Shown in pieces: positions 47,013 through 56,889 of a stretch of 64,000 nucleotides of DNA (position 1 is the first letter of the stretch; every line of letters starts with the position of its first letter). The notes below the pieces were generated by a model that saw only the letters and a list, made by a program, of their open reading frames with translations, had not been told where the DNA came from and made no database searches. This DNA comes from Pseudomonas pharyngis (GTDB lineage: Bacteria > Pseudomonadota > Gammaproteobacteria > Pseudomonadales > Pseudomonadaceae): assembly GCF_021602345.1 (NCBI RefSeq), contig NZ_BQID01000008.1:1-64000 (forward strand), read 5' to 3'. The translations under genes were made by a program, and so were the position numbers.

Positions 47013-48359
47013 ATGAGCCAACCCTGGAGCCCTGACAGCTGGCGCGCCCTGCCGATCCAGCAACAACCCCAATACCCCGACGCCGCGCATCTGCGCCAGG
47101 TCGAGCAGACGCTGGCCAGCTATCCGCCGCTGGTGTTTGCCGGCGAAGCGCGCGAGCTGCGCCGTCAGTTTGCCGAAGTCACCCAGGGCCGGGCGTTCCT
47201 GCTGCAAGGCGGCGACTGCGCCGAAAGCTTCGCCGAGTTCTCCGCCGCGAAGATTCGCGACACCTTCAAAGTGCTGCTGCAAATGGCGATCGTCATGACC
47301 TTCGCCGCCGGCTGCCCGGTGGTCAAAGTCGGGCGCATGGCCGGCCAGTTCGCCAAGCCGCGCTCGGCCAACGACGAGACCATCGACGGCGTGACTCTGC
47401 CGGCCTACCGGGGCGACATCGTCAACGGCATCGGTTTCGACTCCGCCAGCCGCGTACCGGACCCGGAGCGTCTGCTGCAGTCCTATCACCAGTCCACCGC
47501 CACCCTCAACCTGCTGCGCGCCTTCGCCCAGGGCGGTTTTGCCGACCTGCATCAGGTGCACAAGTGGAACCTGGACTTCATCGCCAATTCGGCGCTGGCC
47601 GAAAAGTACAGCCACCTCGCCGACCGCATCGATGAAACCCTGGCATTCATGCGCGCCTGCGGCATGGACAGCTCGCCGCAACTGCGCGAAACCAGTTTCT
47701 TCACCGCCCACGAAGCGCTGCTGCTGAACTACGAAGAAGCCTTCGTGCGCCGCGACAGCCTGACCAACGATTACTACGATTGCTCGGCGCACATGCTGTG
47801 GATCGGCGACCGCACCCGTCAGCTCGACGGCGCCCACGTCGAATTCCTGCGCGGGGTGAACAACCCGATCGGTGTCAAAGTCGGCCCGAGCATGAACCCC
47901 GACGACCTGATCCGTCTGATCGACGTGCTCAATCCGGACAACGATCCGGGCCGTCTGAACCTGATCGCGCGGATGGGCGCGAACAAGGTCGGCGATCACC
48001 TGCCGGCGCTGATCCGTGCGGTGCAGCGTGAAGGCAAGCAGGTGCTGTGGAGCTCCGACCCGATGCACGGCAACACCATCAAGGCCAGCAGCGGTTACAA
48101 GACTCGCGACTTCGCGCAGATTCTTGGTGAGGTGAAGCAGTTCTTCCAGGTTCATGAAGCGGAAGGCAGCTACGCTGGCGGCATCCACATCGAGATGACC
48201 GGGCAGAACGTCACCGAGTGCATCGGTGGCGCGCGGCCAATCACTGAAGATGGCTTGTCGGATCGCTATCACACTCACTGCGACCCACGGATGAATGCCG
48301 ATCAGTCGCTGGAACTGGCGTTCTTGATCGCAGAAACGCTGAAACAGGTCAAACGCTAA
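47013..48359 (+). CDS. Class II 3-deoxy-7-phosphoheptulonate (DAHP) synthase
   Basis: A 448-residue class II (plant-like) DAHP synthase: [54 protein letters not shown] and [15 protein letters not shown]. It condenses PEP and erythrose-4-phosphate, the first shikimate step. A class I enzyme is also in this window, so the two types coexist. The ATG at 47013 follows GAGACCGTG. No phenazine genes are nearby, so a PhzC role is unlikely. Confidence 0.93.
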   Translation: MSQPWSPDSWRALPIQQQPQYPDAAHLRQVEQTLASYPPLVFAGEARELRRQFAEVTQGRAFLLQGGDCAESFAEFSAAKIRDTFKVLLQMAIVMTFAAGCPVVKVGRMAGQFAKPRSANDETIDGVTLPAYRGDIVNGIGFDSASRVPDPERLLQSYHQSTATLNLLRAFAQGGFADLHQVHKWNLDFIANSALAEKYSHLADRIDETLAFMRACGMDSSPQLRETSFFTAHEALLLNYEEAFVRRDSLTNDYYDCSAHMLWIGDRTRQLDGAHVEFLRGVNNPIGVKVGPSMNPDDLIRLIDVLNPDNDPGRLNLIARMGANKVGDHLPALIRAVQREGKQVLWSSDPMHGNTIKASSGYKTRDFAQILGEVKQFFQVHEAEGSYAGGIHIEMTGQNVTECIGGARPITEDGLSDRYHTHCDPRMNADQSLELAFLIAETLKQVKR

Positions 48360-48376
48360 ATCGCGAGGGCGCTGGC

Positions 48377-49597
48377 TCAGTCAATTTGAGCCAGCGCCAT
48401 CCGCAACCGCCCTGCACTTTCCCGCTGACAATTGAGCTGCACCCGCTCAAGCCCCAACCAGTCCGCCATGCGCCGCAGGTTCAGCGCCAGCGCCAGCATC
48501 CCCGCATCATCCAGCCCCGTTTCTTCCTCGTGCACCGCATGCACAGCCAGGCGCCCCGCCGCCCGTTCGGCGCGCAGGTCAACTCGCGCAGCGATCCGTT
48601 CGTTGTGCAGGAACGGCAGCACGTAATAGCCGTAGACACGTTTGTCCTGCGGCGTATAAATCTCCAGCCGATAGCGGAAGTCGAACAGCCGCTCGGTCCG
48701 GCTGCGTTCCCAGATCAGTGAGTCGAACGGCGACAGCAATGCACTCGCCTCGACCTTGCGCGGGACTTTTGGCTCGGGCAGGCAATAAGCGATCTGCCGC
48801 CATCCGGCGACTTCGCAAGTCAGCAGCTGCCCGTCCTCGACCAGTTCGGCCAGACGCGGGCGGGCATCGGAAGGATTCAGTCGGAAGTAATCACGCAGGT
48901 CTTTTTCCGTGCCGACACCCAGCGCCTGCGCTGCATGCAGCAGCAAACCGCGCTGCGCCTCGGCTTCATCGGGCAATGGCTGTTGCAGCACGGAAGCCGG
49001 AATCACCCGCTCCGGCAAGTCATACAACCGCTCGAAGCCACGGCGTCCGGCGACGGTGACTTCGCCAGCAGCAAACAGCCATTCCAATGCATGTTTTTCC
49101 GCACTCCAGTCCCACCACGGCCCGGCCTTTTCCTCGCGGGTCGACAGGCTGCCGGCGCCCAGTGCGCCCTGCTCCTCAACCGACGCCAGCACCCGGCGAA
49201 TGGTGTCCTGCTGCTCACGGCCGAACCGCGCCAGTTGCTGATAAATGTCTTCACCGCGTTTGGCCCGCTGCATGCGCCAGCCCATCAACGGGTACATCGA
49301 CAGCGGCAGCAACGACGCCTCATGGCCCCAGTATTCGAACAGCGAACGACGTCGCCCCGAACTCCAGGCAGCCTGGTCGAGCAAGTCAGCAGAATAGGAA
49401 CCGAGACGGGAGAACAGCGGCAGGTAGTGCGAGCGCACCACAGCGTTGACGGAGTCGATCTGCAACAGGCCAAGGCGTTCGATCAGCCGGTTGACGTGCA
49501 TCGCCTTGACAGCCGGCGGCTGGCGCCCGTGAAACCCTTGGGCAGCCAGTGCCAGACGTCGAGCCTGTTTAAGGGAAAAGGACAGTGTCGCGGGCAT
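48377..49597 (-). CDS. ycaQ: YcaQ-type interstrand-crosslink DNA glycosylase (HTH_42)
   Basis: A 406-residue protein with the winged-helix HTH_42 fold. The catalytic QID motif is in LGLLQIDSVNAVVRSHYLPLFSR near residue 46. E. coli YcaQ unhooks bis-alkylated interstrand crosslinks. The ATG at 49597 follows GGAGGTACAC, which rules out the longer frame from 49621. It converges with the DAHP synthase gene. Confidence 0.85.
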   Translation of the reverse strand: MPATLSFSLKQARRLALAAQGFHGRQPPAVKAMHVNRLIERLGLLQIDSVNAVVRSHYLPLFSRLGSYSADLLDQAAWSSGRRRSLFEYWGHEASLLPLSMYPLMGWRMQRAKRGEDIYQQLARFGREQQDTIRRVLASVEEQGALGAGSLSTREEKAGPWWDWSAEKHALEWLFAAGEVTVAGRRGFERLYDLPERVIPASVLQQPLPDEAEAQRGLLLHAAQALGVGTEKDLRDYFRLNPSDARPRLAELVEDGQLLTCEVAGWRQIAYCLPEPKVPRKVEASALLSPFDSLIWERSRTERLFDFRYRLEIYTPQDKRVYGYYVLPFLHNERIAARVDLRAERAAGRLAVHAVHEEETGLDDAGMLALALNLRRMADWLGLERVQLNCQRESAGRLRMALAQID

Positions 49598-49661
49598 GTG
49601 TACCTCCATGTCTGCTCGCAACCTACCTCACTGCAAGAGGGTTTGTGTAGCGATGGCCTCA

Positions 49662-49877
49662 TCATTTATGCATCGGATCGTCCCAGAACGGCCGCACCGA
49701 CTCGTGTTCGACATCGGCACGGCTGACCCCGATGTCCTTGAGCGCTTCGTCGCTCAGGCTGGCGAGCAGCTCGCGCTCACGGTGCAATTCGTACCAGCGG
49801 CTAAACTTGTGCAACAGATCGGAAACGATATGGCCGGAAAATTTTTCTTCGCCTGCGTACTCTCTTTGACCTTTCAT
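49662..49877 (-). CDS. DUF1127 small protein
   Basis: A 71-residue protein whose central part (LLHKFSRWYELHRERELLASLSDEALKDIGVSRADVE) has the DUF1127 pattern, including LSDEALKDIGVSR. AGGAGG precedes the ATG strongly. DUF1127 proteins are RNA-binding or regulatory in some alphaproteobacteria; the function here is unknown. Divergent from the LysR gene across 97 bases. Confidence 0.88.
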   Translation of the reverse strand: MKGQREYAGEEKFSGHIVSDLLHKFSRWYELHRERELLASLSDEALKDIGVSRADVEHESVRPFWDDPMHK

Positions 49878-49974
49878 CGTGTTGCCTCCTTTTTGGGATG
49901 GCTCAAGTCTCCCGCCAGAGCTACGATCAATCCAACGAATGTTTCTGATGGCATGCATCACGGAGATTCATCAA

Positions 49975-50829
49975 TTGTCGGCATATCCCAGTATCGATAC
50001 CGATGTCCTGCGCACCTTTGTCGCGATTGCCGATCAGGGCGGTTTTACCCGCGCCGGCGAAATGGTCAACCGCACCCAATCGGCGGTGAGCATGCAGATG
50101 AAGCGTCTGGAAGAGGACGTGCTGCAGCGCCAGTTGTTCGAGCGCGACGGGCGTCAGGTGCGCCTGACCGCTGAAGGCCAGGTGTTGCTCGGTTATGCGC
50201 GGCGCATCCTGAAATTGCACAGCGAAGTGTTCAACACCCTGCGCGAGCCACACATGGTCGGCACCGTGCGGATCGGCACCCCGGACGATTACGTGATGCG
50301 CTTTCTGCCGGGGATTCTGTCGCGTTTTGCGCAGTTCTATCCGCTGATCCAGATCGAAGTGCACTGCGAGTCAACCAAACAATTGCTGCAACGCACGGAC
50401 CTCGATCTGTCGATCGTCACCCGCGAGCCGGGCAACGAAATTGGCCAGTTGCTGCGCAAGGAACGCTTCGTGTGGGCCGAGGCGCAGAATTTCAGCGCCC
50501 ACGAGCAGACGCCGTTGCCGCTGGCGATGTTCAACAGTGATTGCTTCTGCCGCCTGTGGGCCTGCAATGCGCTGGACGCGATGGGCCGCGAATACCGGAT
50601 TGCCTACAACAGCACCAGCCTATCGGCGCTGATGGCAGTGGTGAGCGCGGGTCTGGCGATCACCGCGCAACTGGAGAGCCTGATTACCCCCGACATGCGG
50701 ATTCTTGGAGATGCCGAAAATCTGCCGCTGCTGCCCGAGGCCAGCATCATGCTGATCCGCAACCTCAACAATCCGTCGCCGATCACTGAATGCCTGGCCG
50801 AGCACATCGTCGAAGGCTTCAAACTTTAA
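49975..50829 (+). CDS. LysR-family regulator
   Basis: A ~284-residue LysR protein: helix-turn-helix at residues ~8-65 (DTDVLRTFVAIADQGGFTRAGEMVNRTQSAVSMQMKRLE) and a substrate-binding-type C-terminus. The TTG at 49975 is 9 bases after GGAG, so I prefer it to ATGs at 49939 or 49948. It resembles the LrhA/PecT kind. Its divergent neighbour, the DUF1127 gene, is the first candidate target. It overlaps the TauE gene by 11 bases at the 3' end. Confidence 0.82.
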   Translation: MSAYPSIDTDVLRTFVAIADQGGFTRAGEMVNRTQSAVSMQMKRLEEDVLQRQLFERDGRQVRLTAEGQVLLGYARRILKLHSEVFNTLREPHMVGTVRIGTPDDYVMRFLPGILSRFAQFYPLIQIEVHCESTKQLLQRTDLDLSIVTREPGNEIGQLLRKERFVWAEAQNFSAHEQTPLPLAMFNSDCFCRLWACNALDAMGREYRIAYNSTSLSALMAVVSAGLAITAQLESLITPDMRILGDAENLPLLPEASIMLIRNLNNPSPITECLAEHIVEGFKL

Positions 50830-51568
50830 AGGCGAGCATCACCGCGCACAGCACCAGAAACCCGCAGAACAGCCCGCGCAGGAGTTTTTCCGGCATCGCG
50901 TGGGCGACTTTCACGCCCCAACTGATGCTGGCCAGCCCGCCAATGGCCAGCGGCAGACCGATCATCCAGTCCACTTCGTGGTGCACCGCGTACGTCACCA
51001 GCGTGACGCCGGTGCTCGGCAATGCCAGCGCCAGCGAAAGACCCTGAGCGACCACTTGAGTAGTGCCGAACAGACTGGTCAGCACAGGCGTCGCCACCAC
51101 CGCCCCGCCGACACCGAACAAGCCGCCCATGGTGCCCGACGCCGCGCCGAGCACCCCCAGCCACGGCCATGAATAACGCATCTCGGAAGTCGCTGCCGGA
51201 CGCGCGCCAAACATGCGCACCAGGTTGTAGGCCGACAACGCCACGAGGAACGCGACAAAACCGATGCGCATGGTTTGCGCGTCGATGCCCACGGCCCAGA
51301 TCGAGCCGATCCACGCGAAACAGAATCCCATCACCGCCAGCGGCAACGCATGGCGGAATTCGATGCGGTTGCGCTGGTGATAACGCCACAGCGCCAACAT
51401 TACGTTCGGCACCACCATCACCAGCGCCGTGCCTTGGGCGATCTGCTGATCGAGCCCGAACCACACGCCCAGCAGCGGAATGGCGATCAGCCCGCCACCA
51501 ATACCGAAAATCCCACCCAGGGTACCGAGGGCGGCGCCAAACAACAGGTACAGCAAAAACTCGATCAC
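50819..51568 (-). CDS. TauE/SafE-family anion exporter
   Basis: A 249-residue protein with about eight membrane spans in two repeats, each starting with a Gly-rich loop (GGIFGIGGGLIAIPLL and GGLFGVGGAVVATPVL), the family hallmark. The family exports sulfite or organosulfur anions; the substrate is not known here. The GTG at 51568 follows AGGA by 8 bases. The divergent LysR gene at 51681 may regulate it. Confidence 0.85.
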   Translation of the reverse strand: MIEFLLYLLFGAALGTLGGIFGIGGGLIAIPLLGVWFGLDQQIAQGTALVMVVPNVMLALWRYHQRNRIEFRHALPLAVMGFCFAWIGSIWAVGIDAQTMRIGFVAFLVALSAYNLVRMFGARPAATSEMRYSWPWLGVLGAASGTMGGLFGVGGAVVATPVLTSLFGTTQVVAQGLSLALALPSTGVTLVTYAVHHEVDWMIGLPLAIGGLASISWGVKVAHAMPEKLLRGLFCGFLVLCAVMLAFKV

Positions 51569-51680
51569 AGCAGAATTCCTCATACGTCAGGCGACTCATC
51601 CTACGCAGTCGGCGCTGGCACGGAAACGCACAGCAACGCACAATGGCTGTGCCAAATCCGCATAGGCACTGAGTCGACTC

Positions 51681-52637
51681 ATGAATCCCAATCAATTGAC
51701 CGAACAACTCGGGCTGTTTCTCGATGTGCTGGAGAGTGGCAGTTTTTCCGCTGCCTCGCGCCGACATCCTCTGACGCCATCCGCCGTTGCCCGGCGTATC
51801 GACAGTCTGGAAAGTGCTGTCGGCAGCCAGTTGTTTATCCGCAGTACTCACGCAGTGCGCGCCACGCCGGCGGGTCTGGCATTTGCCGAACGAGCGCGGC
51901 GGATTGTGGCGGAGTTGCAACTGGCCCGGGCTGAAGCGGTGTCCCTGAGCAGCGCCCCGGAAGGTCTGATTCGGGTGGATGCGCCGGCGGCCTTCGGGCG
52001 GCGGCATCTGGCGCCGGTGATTGCCGATTTTCTGGTGCTGTACCCGGGGCTGGATGTGCAACTGCATCTGATCGACAGCTTCGTCGACATGGACGGTTCG
52101 AACCTGGGCAAAGTCGATCTGGTGTTGCGCGCCGGGCAAATGGCTGACACCCGGCTGGTGGCCACCCCTCTGGCGAGCATGGTGCGCATCGCCTGCGCCA
52201 GCCCCGACTATCTCAAGCGCCGCGGCGTGCCGAGCGAACCCGCGCAATTGAGCGAGCATGACGGCCTGGATTGGGACGGCCTTGCCCCGCCCTTCGCCTG
52301 GCGCTTCGAACAGAACGGGCAGATGCAATTGCACCGCCCGGCGCGGGTGCGCATGAGCGCCAACAACGCCGAGGCGCTGGTGTGCGGCGCGCTGGCGGGA
52401 CTCGGGATCGCGCATCTGCCAACCTGGTTGGCCAGCGAATACCTGTTGCGTGGCGAGTTGCTGCCGCTGTTTTGCGAACACGGCCTGCCAAAGCCGGAAA
52501 GCACCGGCATCTATGCACTGCGGCTGGAGCAACAGGCCAGCTCCCGCAGCCGTCTGCTGTTGGAATACCTGAAGACCCGGTTCAGCCCCGTGCCGCCTTG
52601 GGATCTGGCATTGCAACGGGAGCTGGGCCGGCACTGA
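51681..52637 (+). CDS. LysR-family regulator
   Basis: A 318-residue LysR protein: winged helix-turn-helix (LGLFLDVLESGSFSAASRRHPLTPSAVARRIDSLE, residues ~10-60) and a substrate-binding domain of the CrgA/AaeR-like group. It is divergent from the TauE-type exporter over 112 bases, so the exporter is its likely target. A longer open frame on the opposite strand is a GC-driven shadow. Confidence 0.87.
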   Translation: MNPNQLTEQLGLFLDVLESGSFSAASRRHPLTPSAVARRIDSLESAVGSQLFIRSTHAVRATPAGLAFAERARRIVAELQLARAEAVSLSSAPEGLIRVDAPAAFGRRHLAPVIADFLVLYPGLDVQLHLIDSFVDMDGSNLGKVDLVLRAGQMADTRLVATPLASMVRIACASPDYLKRRGVPSEPAQLSEHDGLDWDGLAPPFAWRFEQNGQMQLHRPARVRMSANNAEALVCGALAGLGIAHLPTWLASEYLLRGELLPLFCEHGLPKPESTGIYALRLEQQASSRSRLLLEYLKTRFSPVPPWDLALQRELGRH

Positions 52638-52720
52638 CCGATTCGCCACCGGGCACAATTGTCTGGCGCATTAAAGATTCGAGCGCTAGATTCATCTGCA
52701 TCACCGTCCAAGGCACTGAC

Positions 52721-53185
52721 ATGACCACCGACCGCAACACCTCCGATCACTGCGAAGATTTGCTGCTCGACAATCAGGCCTGCTTCGCCCTGCATTCCAC
52801 TTCGCTGATGATGACCAAGGTCTACAAGCCGCTGTTGCAAGCGCTTGGCCTGACGTATCCGCAATACCTGGCGATGATGGTGCTGTGGGAGAAGGATGGT
52901 TTGACCGTCGGAGAAATCAGCACGCGCCTGCTGACCGACCCGGGTTCACTGACCCCGTTGCTCAAGCGGCTGGAAGGTGAAGGTTTGCTCAGCCGTACGC
53001 GAAGCCGTGAGGATGAGCGTGTGGTGATCGTTGAACTGACTGCCCAGGGACGCGCCTTGAAAGACAAGGCCCGGACCGTTCCACAATGCATCCTGGGGGC
53101 CAGTGGCTTCACGCTGGAGCGCCTGCAAAACCTGCAAGCCGAATTGCAGGCCTTGCGTGGTCATTTGCAGGACAGCCTCACTTAA
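52721..53185 (+). CDS. ohrR: OhrR-type organic peroxide-sensing MarR regulator
   Basis: A 154-residue MarR protein. Cys21 sits in NQACFALHSTSLMMTKVYKPLL, the OhrR sensor position; Cys123 (TVPQCILGASG) is the probable resolving cysteine, making it a two-cysteine OhrR. GLTYPQYLAMMVLWE and DPGSLTPLLKRLE are conserved. AAGGCACTGAC precedes the ATG. It lies 273 bases before ohr, its expected target, on the same strand. Confidence 0.9.
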   Translation: MTTDRNTSDHCEDLLLDNQACFALHSTSLMMTKVYKPLLQALGLTYPQYLAMMVLWEKDGLTVGEISTRLLTDPGSLTPLLKRLEGEGLLSRTRSREDERVVIVELTAQGRALKDKARTVPQCILGASGFTLERLQNLQAELQALRGHLQDSLT

Positions 53186-53331
53186 AACTCCCCCTTTTCC
53201 TGTGGGCGCAGCCTTGCGCCTGCAGGCGCATCGCCCCTTCCCCGCTTATCACAGAAAAATTTTTCATCTCGTTTTACATTCAAAAAATCCTTTAATATCA
53301 AAAGCTTGAGATCACGCCACTTCCCAACCCA

Positions 53332-53432
53332 AGCGCTAATTCCTGCTTTCTTCAAAAATTTATCTTGCGCGCTAAATATTAGCGAAGTACATTTACTCCG
53401 CACCTAGTTAGCGCGCAAACAATTAGCGCAAC
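53332..53432 (+). promoter_or_regulatory. Array of TTAGCG half-sites (OhrR operator region) before ohr
   Basis: TTGCGCGCTAA (53365-53375) is the exact reverse complement of TTAGCGCGCAA (53408-53418). CGCTAAATATTAGCG (53370-53384) is a perfect 15-base palindrome. More half-sites stand at 53332 and 53424. They cover the AT-rich 100 bases just before the ohr ATG. OhrR binding is inferred. Confidence 0.65.
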
Positions 53433-53458
53433 AAACCACACTTTATGAGGCTCACATC

Positions 53459-53878
53459 ATGCAAACTCTCTACACCGCAATCGCAACTTCCACTGGCGGC
53501 CGTGACGGTCGTGCAATCTCCAGTGACAACATCCTCGACGTCAAGCTCGCCACCCCGAAAGAACTCGGCGGTGCCGGCGGCGCAGCCACCAACCCTGAGC
53601 AACTGTTCGCCGCCGGCTACTCGGCCTGCTTCATCGGCGCCCTGAAATTCGTCGCCAGCCAGACCAAACGCAAAATCCCGGACGACGCCTCGATCACCGC
53701 TCACGTCGGCATCGGCCAGATCCCTGGCGGTTTCGGTCTGGACATCGACCTGCACATCAGCCTGCCGGGCCTGGAACAGGCTGACGCACAAAGCCTGGTC
53801 GACGCTGCCCACCAGGTCTGCCCGTACTCCAACGCCACTCGCGGCAACGTCGATGTGCGTCTGCACGTCACCGTGTAA
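53459..53878 (+). CDS. ohr: Organic hydroperoxide resistance protein Ohr
   Basis: A 139-residue OsmC-family peroxidase with the catalytic pair Cys57 (AAGYSACFIGAL) and Cys121 (HQVCPYSNATRGN). It reduces organic hydroperoxides with lipoylated proteins as donors. TGAGG precedes the ATG. A putative operator array stands upstream. The exported esterase follows after 33 bases. Confidence 0.95.
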   Translation: MQTLYTAIATSTGGRDGRAISSDNILDVKLATPKELGGAGGAATNPEQLFAAGYSACFIGALKFVASQTKRKIPDDASITAHVGIGQIPGGFGLDIDLHISLPGLEQADAQSLVDAAHQVCPYSNATRGNVDVRLHVTV

Positions 53879-53911
53879 TCACTGACACTCAGGCCCGTAC
53901 AGGAAATGAAC

Positions 53912-54925
53912 ATGAACACTTTCAGCAAAGTCTTGACCGGTACTCTTCTCGCCCTGTCCATCCACAGCGCATTCGCCGGGGAGGTTGAACACAACACCCA
54001 GGCGTTCCTTGATGTGCTGAATGCCGGCACCGGCAAACCGATGGAACAGATGACGCCCAAGGATGCCCGCGCCGTGCTGACGGGCGCGCAGTCCGGGGTC
54101 AAACTGACGCTGCCCAAAGCGGACGTCAGCGAGAAAACCATCCAGGTCGATGGCCAACCGTTGAGCCTGACCATCGTCCGGCCGGCCGGGGTCAAGGGCG
54201 AGCTGCCGGTGTTCATGTTTTTCCACGGCGGCGGCTGGGTGCTGGGGGATTTCCCGACCCACGAACGTCTGGTGCGGGATCTGGTGGTCGGCTCGGGTGC
54301 GGCGGCGGTGTTCGTCAACTACACCCCTTCGCCGGAAGCGCATTACCCGGTGGCGATCAACCAGGCTTACGCCGCCACCAAGTGGGTGGCCGAACATGGT
54401 AAAGAGATCAACGTCGACGGCAAGCGTCTGGCGGTGGCGGGCAACAGCGTCGGCGGCAACATGGCGGCAGTCGTCGCCCTGATGGCCAAAGACAAAGGCA
54501 CGCCAGCGATCAAATTCCAGGTGCTGCTGTGGCCGGTGACCGATGCCAATTTCGATACCGGTTCGTATAACCAGTACGCCGAGGGGCACTTCCTCACTCG
54601 CAACATGATGAAGTGGTTCTGGGACAACTACACCACCCACGCCAACCAGCGGAACGAGGTCTACGCCTCGCCGCTGCGGGCCACCACCGCGCAATTGAAA
54701 GGTCTGCCGCCTGCACTGGTCCAGACCGCCGGGGCCGATGTGCTGCGTGACGAAGGTGAAGCCTATGCCCGCAAACTTGACGAAGCCGGCGTGCCGGTGA
54801 CCTCGGTGCGCTACAACGGCATGATCCACGACTACGGTTTGCTCAACGTGGTCAGCCAGGTACCGGCAGTGCGTTCGGCGATGCTGCAGGCCTCGGAAGA
54901 ACTGAAGCAGCACCTGAAGAAGTAA
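53912..54925 (+). CDS. Exported alpha/beta hydrolase (HSL-type esterase)
   Basis: A ~337-residue protein with a signal peptide (residues 1-22, LTGTLLALSIHSAFAG). It has the HSL oxyanion HGGGW (~105), GNSVGGNMA with the nucleophile Ser (~180), an Asp near 280 and His in MIHDYG (~310). It should be a periplasmic or secreted esterase. AGGAA stands before the second ATG (53912), which I prefer to 53906. It is downstream of ohr on the same strand and ends with a terminator. Confidence 0.82.
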   Translation: MNTFSKVLTGTLLALSIHSAFAGEVEHNTQAFLDVLNAGTGKPMEQMTPKDARAVLTGAQSGVKLTLPKADVSEKTIQVDGQPLSLTIVRPAGVKGELPVFMFFHGGGWVLGDFPTHERLVRDLVVGSGAAAVFVNYTPSPEAHYPVAINQAYAATKWVAEHGKEINVDGKRLAVAGNSVGGNMAAVVALMAKDKGTPAIKFQVLLWPVTDANFDTGSYNQYAEGHFLTRNMMKWFWDNYTTHANQRNEVYASPLRATTAQLKGLPPALVQTAGADVLRDEGEAYARKLDEAGVPVTSVRYNGMIHDYGLLNVVSQVPAVRSAMLQASEELKQHLKK

Positions 54926-54954
54926 ACCTTATTCAGGACGAGACATCAGGCACA

Positions 54955-54986
54955 AAAAAGCCCGACTCAATGGTCGGGCTTTTTCT
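54955..54986. terminator. Bidirectional terminator between the esterase and efp
   Basis: AAAAAAGCCCGAC and GTCGGGCTTTTTC form a ~12-bp stem with a 7-base loop, with A and U runs on the two sides. Confidence 0.9.
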
Positions 54987-55004
54987 TTCCGCAAAAAGCA
55001 GTGC

Positions 55005-55574
55005 TTATTTGGCACGGCCTTTGTAGGAACCGCCTTCGCGGGTATCGATTTCGATCATGTCGCCGATTTCGATGAAGTCAGCAACCGACAGCTCGGTACC
55101 GTTCTTCAGTTTGGCAGGCTTCATCACCTTGCCGGAAGTGTCGCCGCGAGCGGAACCTTCGGTGTAGTCAACCTGACGCACGATGGTGGTCGGCAGCTCT
55201 ACGGAAACCAGACGGCCTTCGAAGAATACGGCTTCGCAAACGTCGGTCATGCCTTCTTCCACGAATGGCAGAACGCTTTCGATGTCTTCGGCGTTCAGCT
55301 CGTACATGGTGTAGTCGGTGGTGTCCATGAACGTGTAGGAGTCACCGCTGATGAAGGACAGGGTCGCTTCTTTGCGGTCCAGGATCACATCGTCCAGCTT
55401 GTCGTCCGCACCGTAAACGGTTTCGGTCTTGTAACCGGTCAGCAGGTTCTTCAGCTTGGTCTTCATGATCGCGCTGTTACGGCCCGACTTGGTGAATTCA
55501 GCTTTCTGAACCAGCCAAGGATCGTTGTCGATACGGATCACGGTACCGGGTTTGAGTTCTTTACCAGTTTTCAT
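55005..55574 (-). CDS. efp: Elongation factor P
   Basis: A 189-residue EF-P with the KOW-like N-terminus and two OB domains. Arg32 (FTKSGRNSA) stands where E. coli has the modified Lys34, identifying the rhamnosylated EF-P branch. It relieves ribosome stalling at proline runs. earP, its arginine rhamnosyltransferase, is 48 bases upstream on the same strand, so they may be co-transcribed. Confidence 0.95.
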   Translation of the reverse strand: MKTGKELKPGTVIRIDNDPWLVQKAEFTKSGRNSAIMKTKLKNLLTGYKTETVYGADDKLDDVILDRKEATLSFISGDSYTFMDTTDYTMYELNAEDIESVLPFVEEGMTDVCEAVFFEGRLVSVELPTTIVRQVDYTEGSARGDTSGKVMKPAKLKNGTELSVADFIEIGDMIEIDTREGGSYKGRAK

Positions 55575-55622
55575 TGCGAATATCCGAATTTGGATGGGAT
55601 TTACAAAAATCTAGGCCGCGTA

Positions 55623-56765
55623 TCATATCCAATTTCGGTAAAACTGTACCAGCGCCGTCGCAAGATCGGCCTGCAAGGCCTGTTCCAGACACCATGCTTC
55701 CGCGTTTTTCTGCAGTTCAGGCCAGTATTTACGAGCCTCAAGCCAGTGGTCGCCGATAGGCTGCCCGGCACTCCAGGCACGCCAGAGACCGTTCATCGCC
55801 TCGGCGGCAGCGGGCGAAAGGCGTTTTGTGTAAAGCGCAAGGAAGGCGTCCAGCTTGTCGAGGTGGATGTCTTCGTCCTGCTGATAGATGTGCCACAGCA
55901 TCGGCCGCCCCGCCCATTGCGCCCGGACAAACGAGTCCTCGCCACGCACCGCGTTGAAATCACAGCACCAGAGCAATTGATCGTATTGATCCTGACGGAC
56001 GAACGGCAGCACCTGCACGGTCAGCGACTGGCGAACGTGCATTGCACCGACCGGCAGCGACTCGACTCCAAGCCAACGGGCGACATCGCCGAGAATCCGT
56101 CCTTCCGGCACCAGCAGATGGGTAGGCGTAGCGTCCGCCGCGAGCAAATCCAGCCAACTGGCGAGTCCGGCATTCTCGTAGGCAAACAGCGAAATCAGCT
56201 GCGCACCGGGCGCAGGAGCGATCCCCAGAGCGTGCAGGAATTGTCGCTGCGCATCGGGGTCCTGTTGAAACTGCTGACGCCGCTCCAGTAAACCGCTCTC
56301 ACGCAGCAAGCCACCGGTCCCCGGCTGAAATCCCGGAAAGAAAAAGTACTTCTGCACCGACTTGTACTTCACCGACGGCAGACCGTGGCAGCCAACCACC
56401 CAGTCTTCAGCGCTGAGATAGTCGAGGTTCATCCACAACGGCGGCTTTTCCCGTGCGGCCATGGCGTCCATGTAAATGCTCGGCAACTGGCAGGCAAAAG
56501 CCGCGATCACCACGTCGGCCGCTGCTGATTCCTGCCACTCAGCCGGCCAGTGCCGGACTTCGACGCCCTGCTGCCATTGCTGATCGAGGCCGATGTCGAT
56601 TTCCGGGCAAATGCGTTCGAAAGCGCGCAGGTCATCGACCCACAATCGCACCGTCATTGCCTGCTCGCTGACCAGTTGCCGGGCCAGACGCCAGGTCACG
56701 CCGATGTCGCCGTAGTTATCGACGACCGTACAAAAAATGTCCCAGCGGGTTTTCAGTGGCGGCAT
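55623..56765 (-). CDS. earP: EF-P arginine rhamnosyltransferase EarP
   Basis: A 380-residue DUF2331 protein with WDIFCTVVDNYGDIGVTWRLARQL at the start and a C-terminal HIYQQDEDIHLDKLDAF nucleotide-sugar site, both typical of EarP. It transfers rhamnose from dTDP-rhamnose to EF-P Arg32. It lies next to efp, and the residue it needs is present there. Confidence 0.93.
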   Translation of the reverse strand: MPPLKTRWDIFCTVVDNYGDIGVTWRLARQLVSEQAMTVRLWVDDLRAFERICPEIDIGLDQQWQQGVEVRHWPAEWQESAAADVVIAAFACQLPSIYMDAMAAREKPPLWMNLDYLSAEDWVVGCHGLPSVKYKSVQKYFFFPGFQPGTGGLLRESGLLERRQQFQQDPDAQRQFLHALGIAPAPGAQLISLFAYENAGLASWLDLLAADATPTHLLVPEGRILGDVARWLGVESLPVGAMHVRQSLTVQVLPFVRQDQYDQLLWCCDFNAVRGEDSFVRAQWAGRPMLWHIYQQDEDIHLDKLDAFLALYTKRLSPAAAEAMNGLWRAWSAGQPIGDHWLEARKYWPELQKNAEAWCLEQALQADLATALVQFYRNWI

Positions 56766-56889
56766 TCAAGGCTCCCGTTGGCAAAAGCGCCGATTGTCCG
56801 CATAAATGTCTCCGTGCAGAAGAGCCGACGGCAATTAATCTTCGTGCGACAATCGCCGCTCGCCCGCATTCATCCGCCAGGAGGCAGCC

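Noticed and set aside
50826-52658. 610-codon minus-strand frame covering the TauE gene and a LysR gene
   Set aside because: It covers two well-supported genes in a different frame or strand. Its composition (many Arg, Gln, Ala) is typical of a GC shadow.
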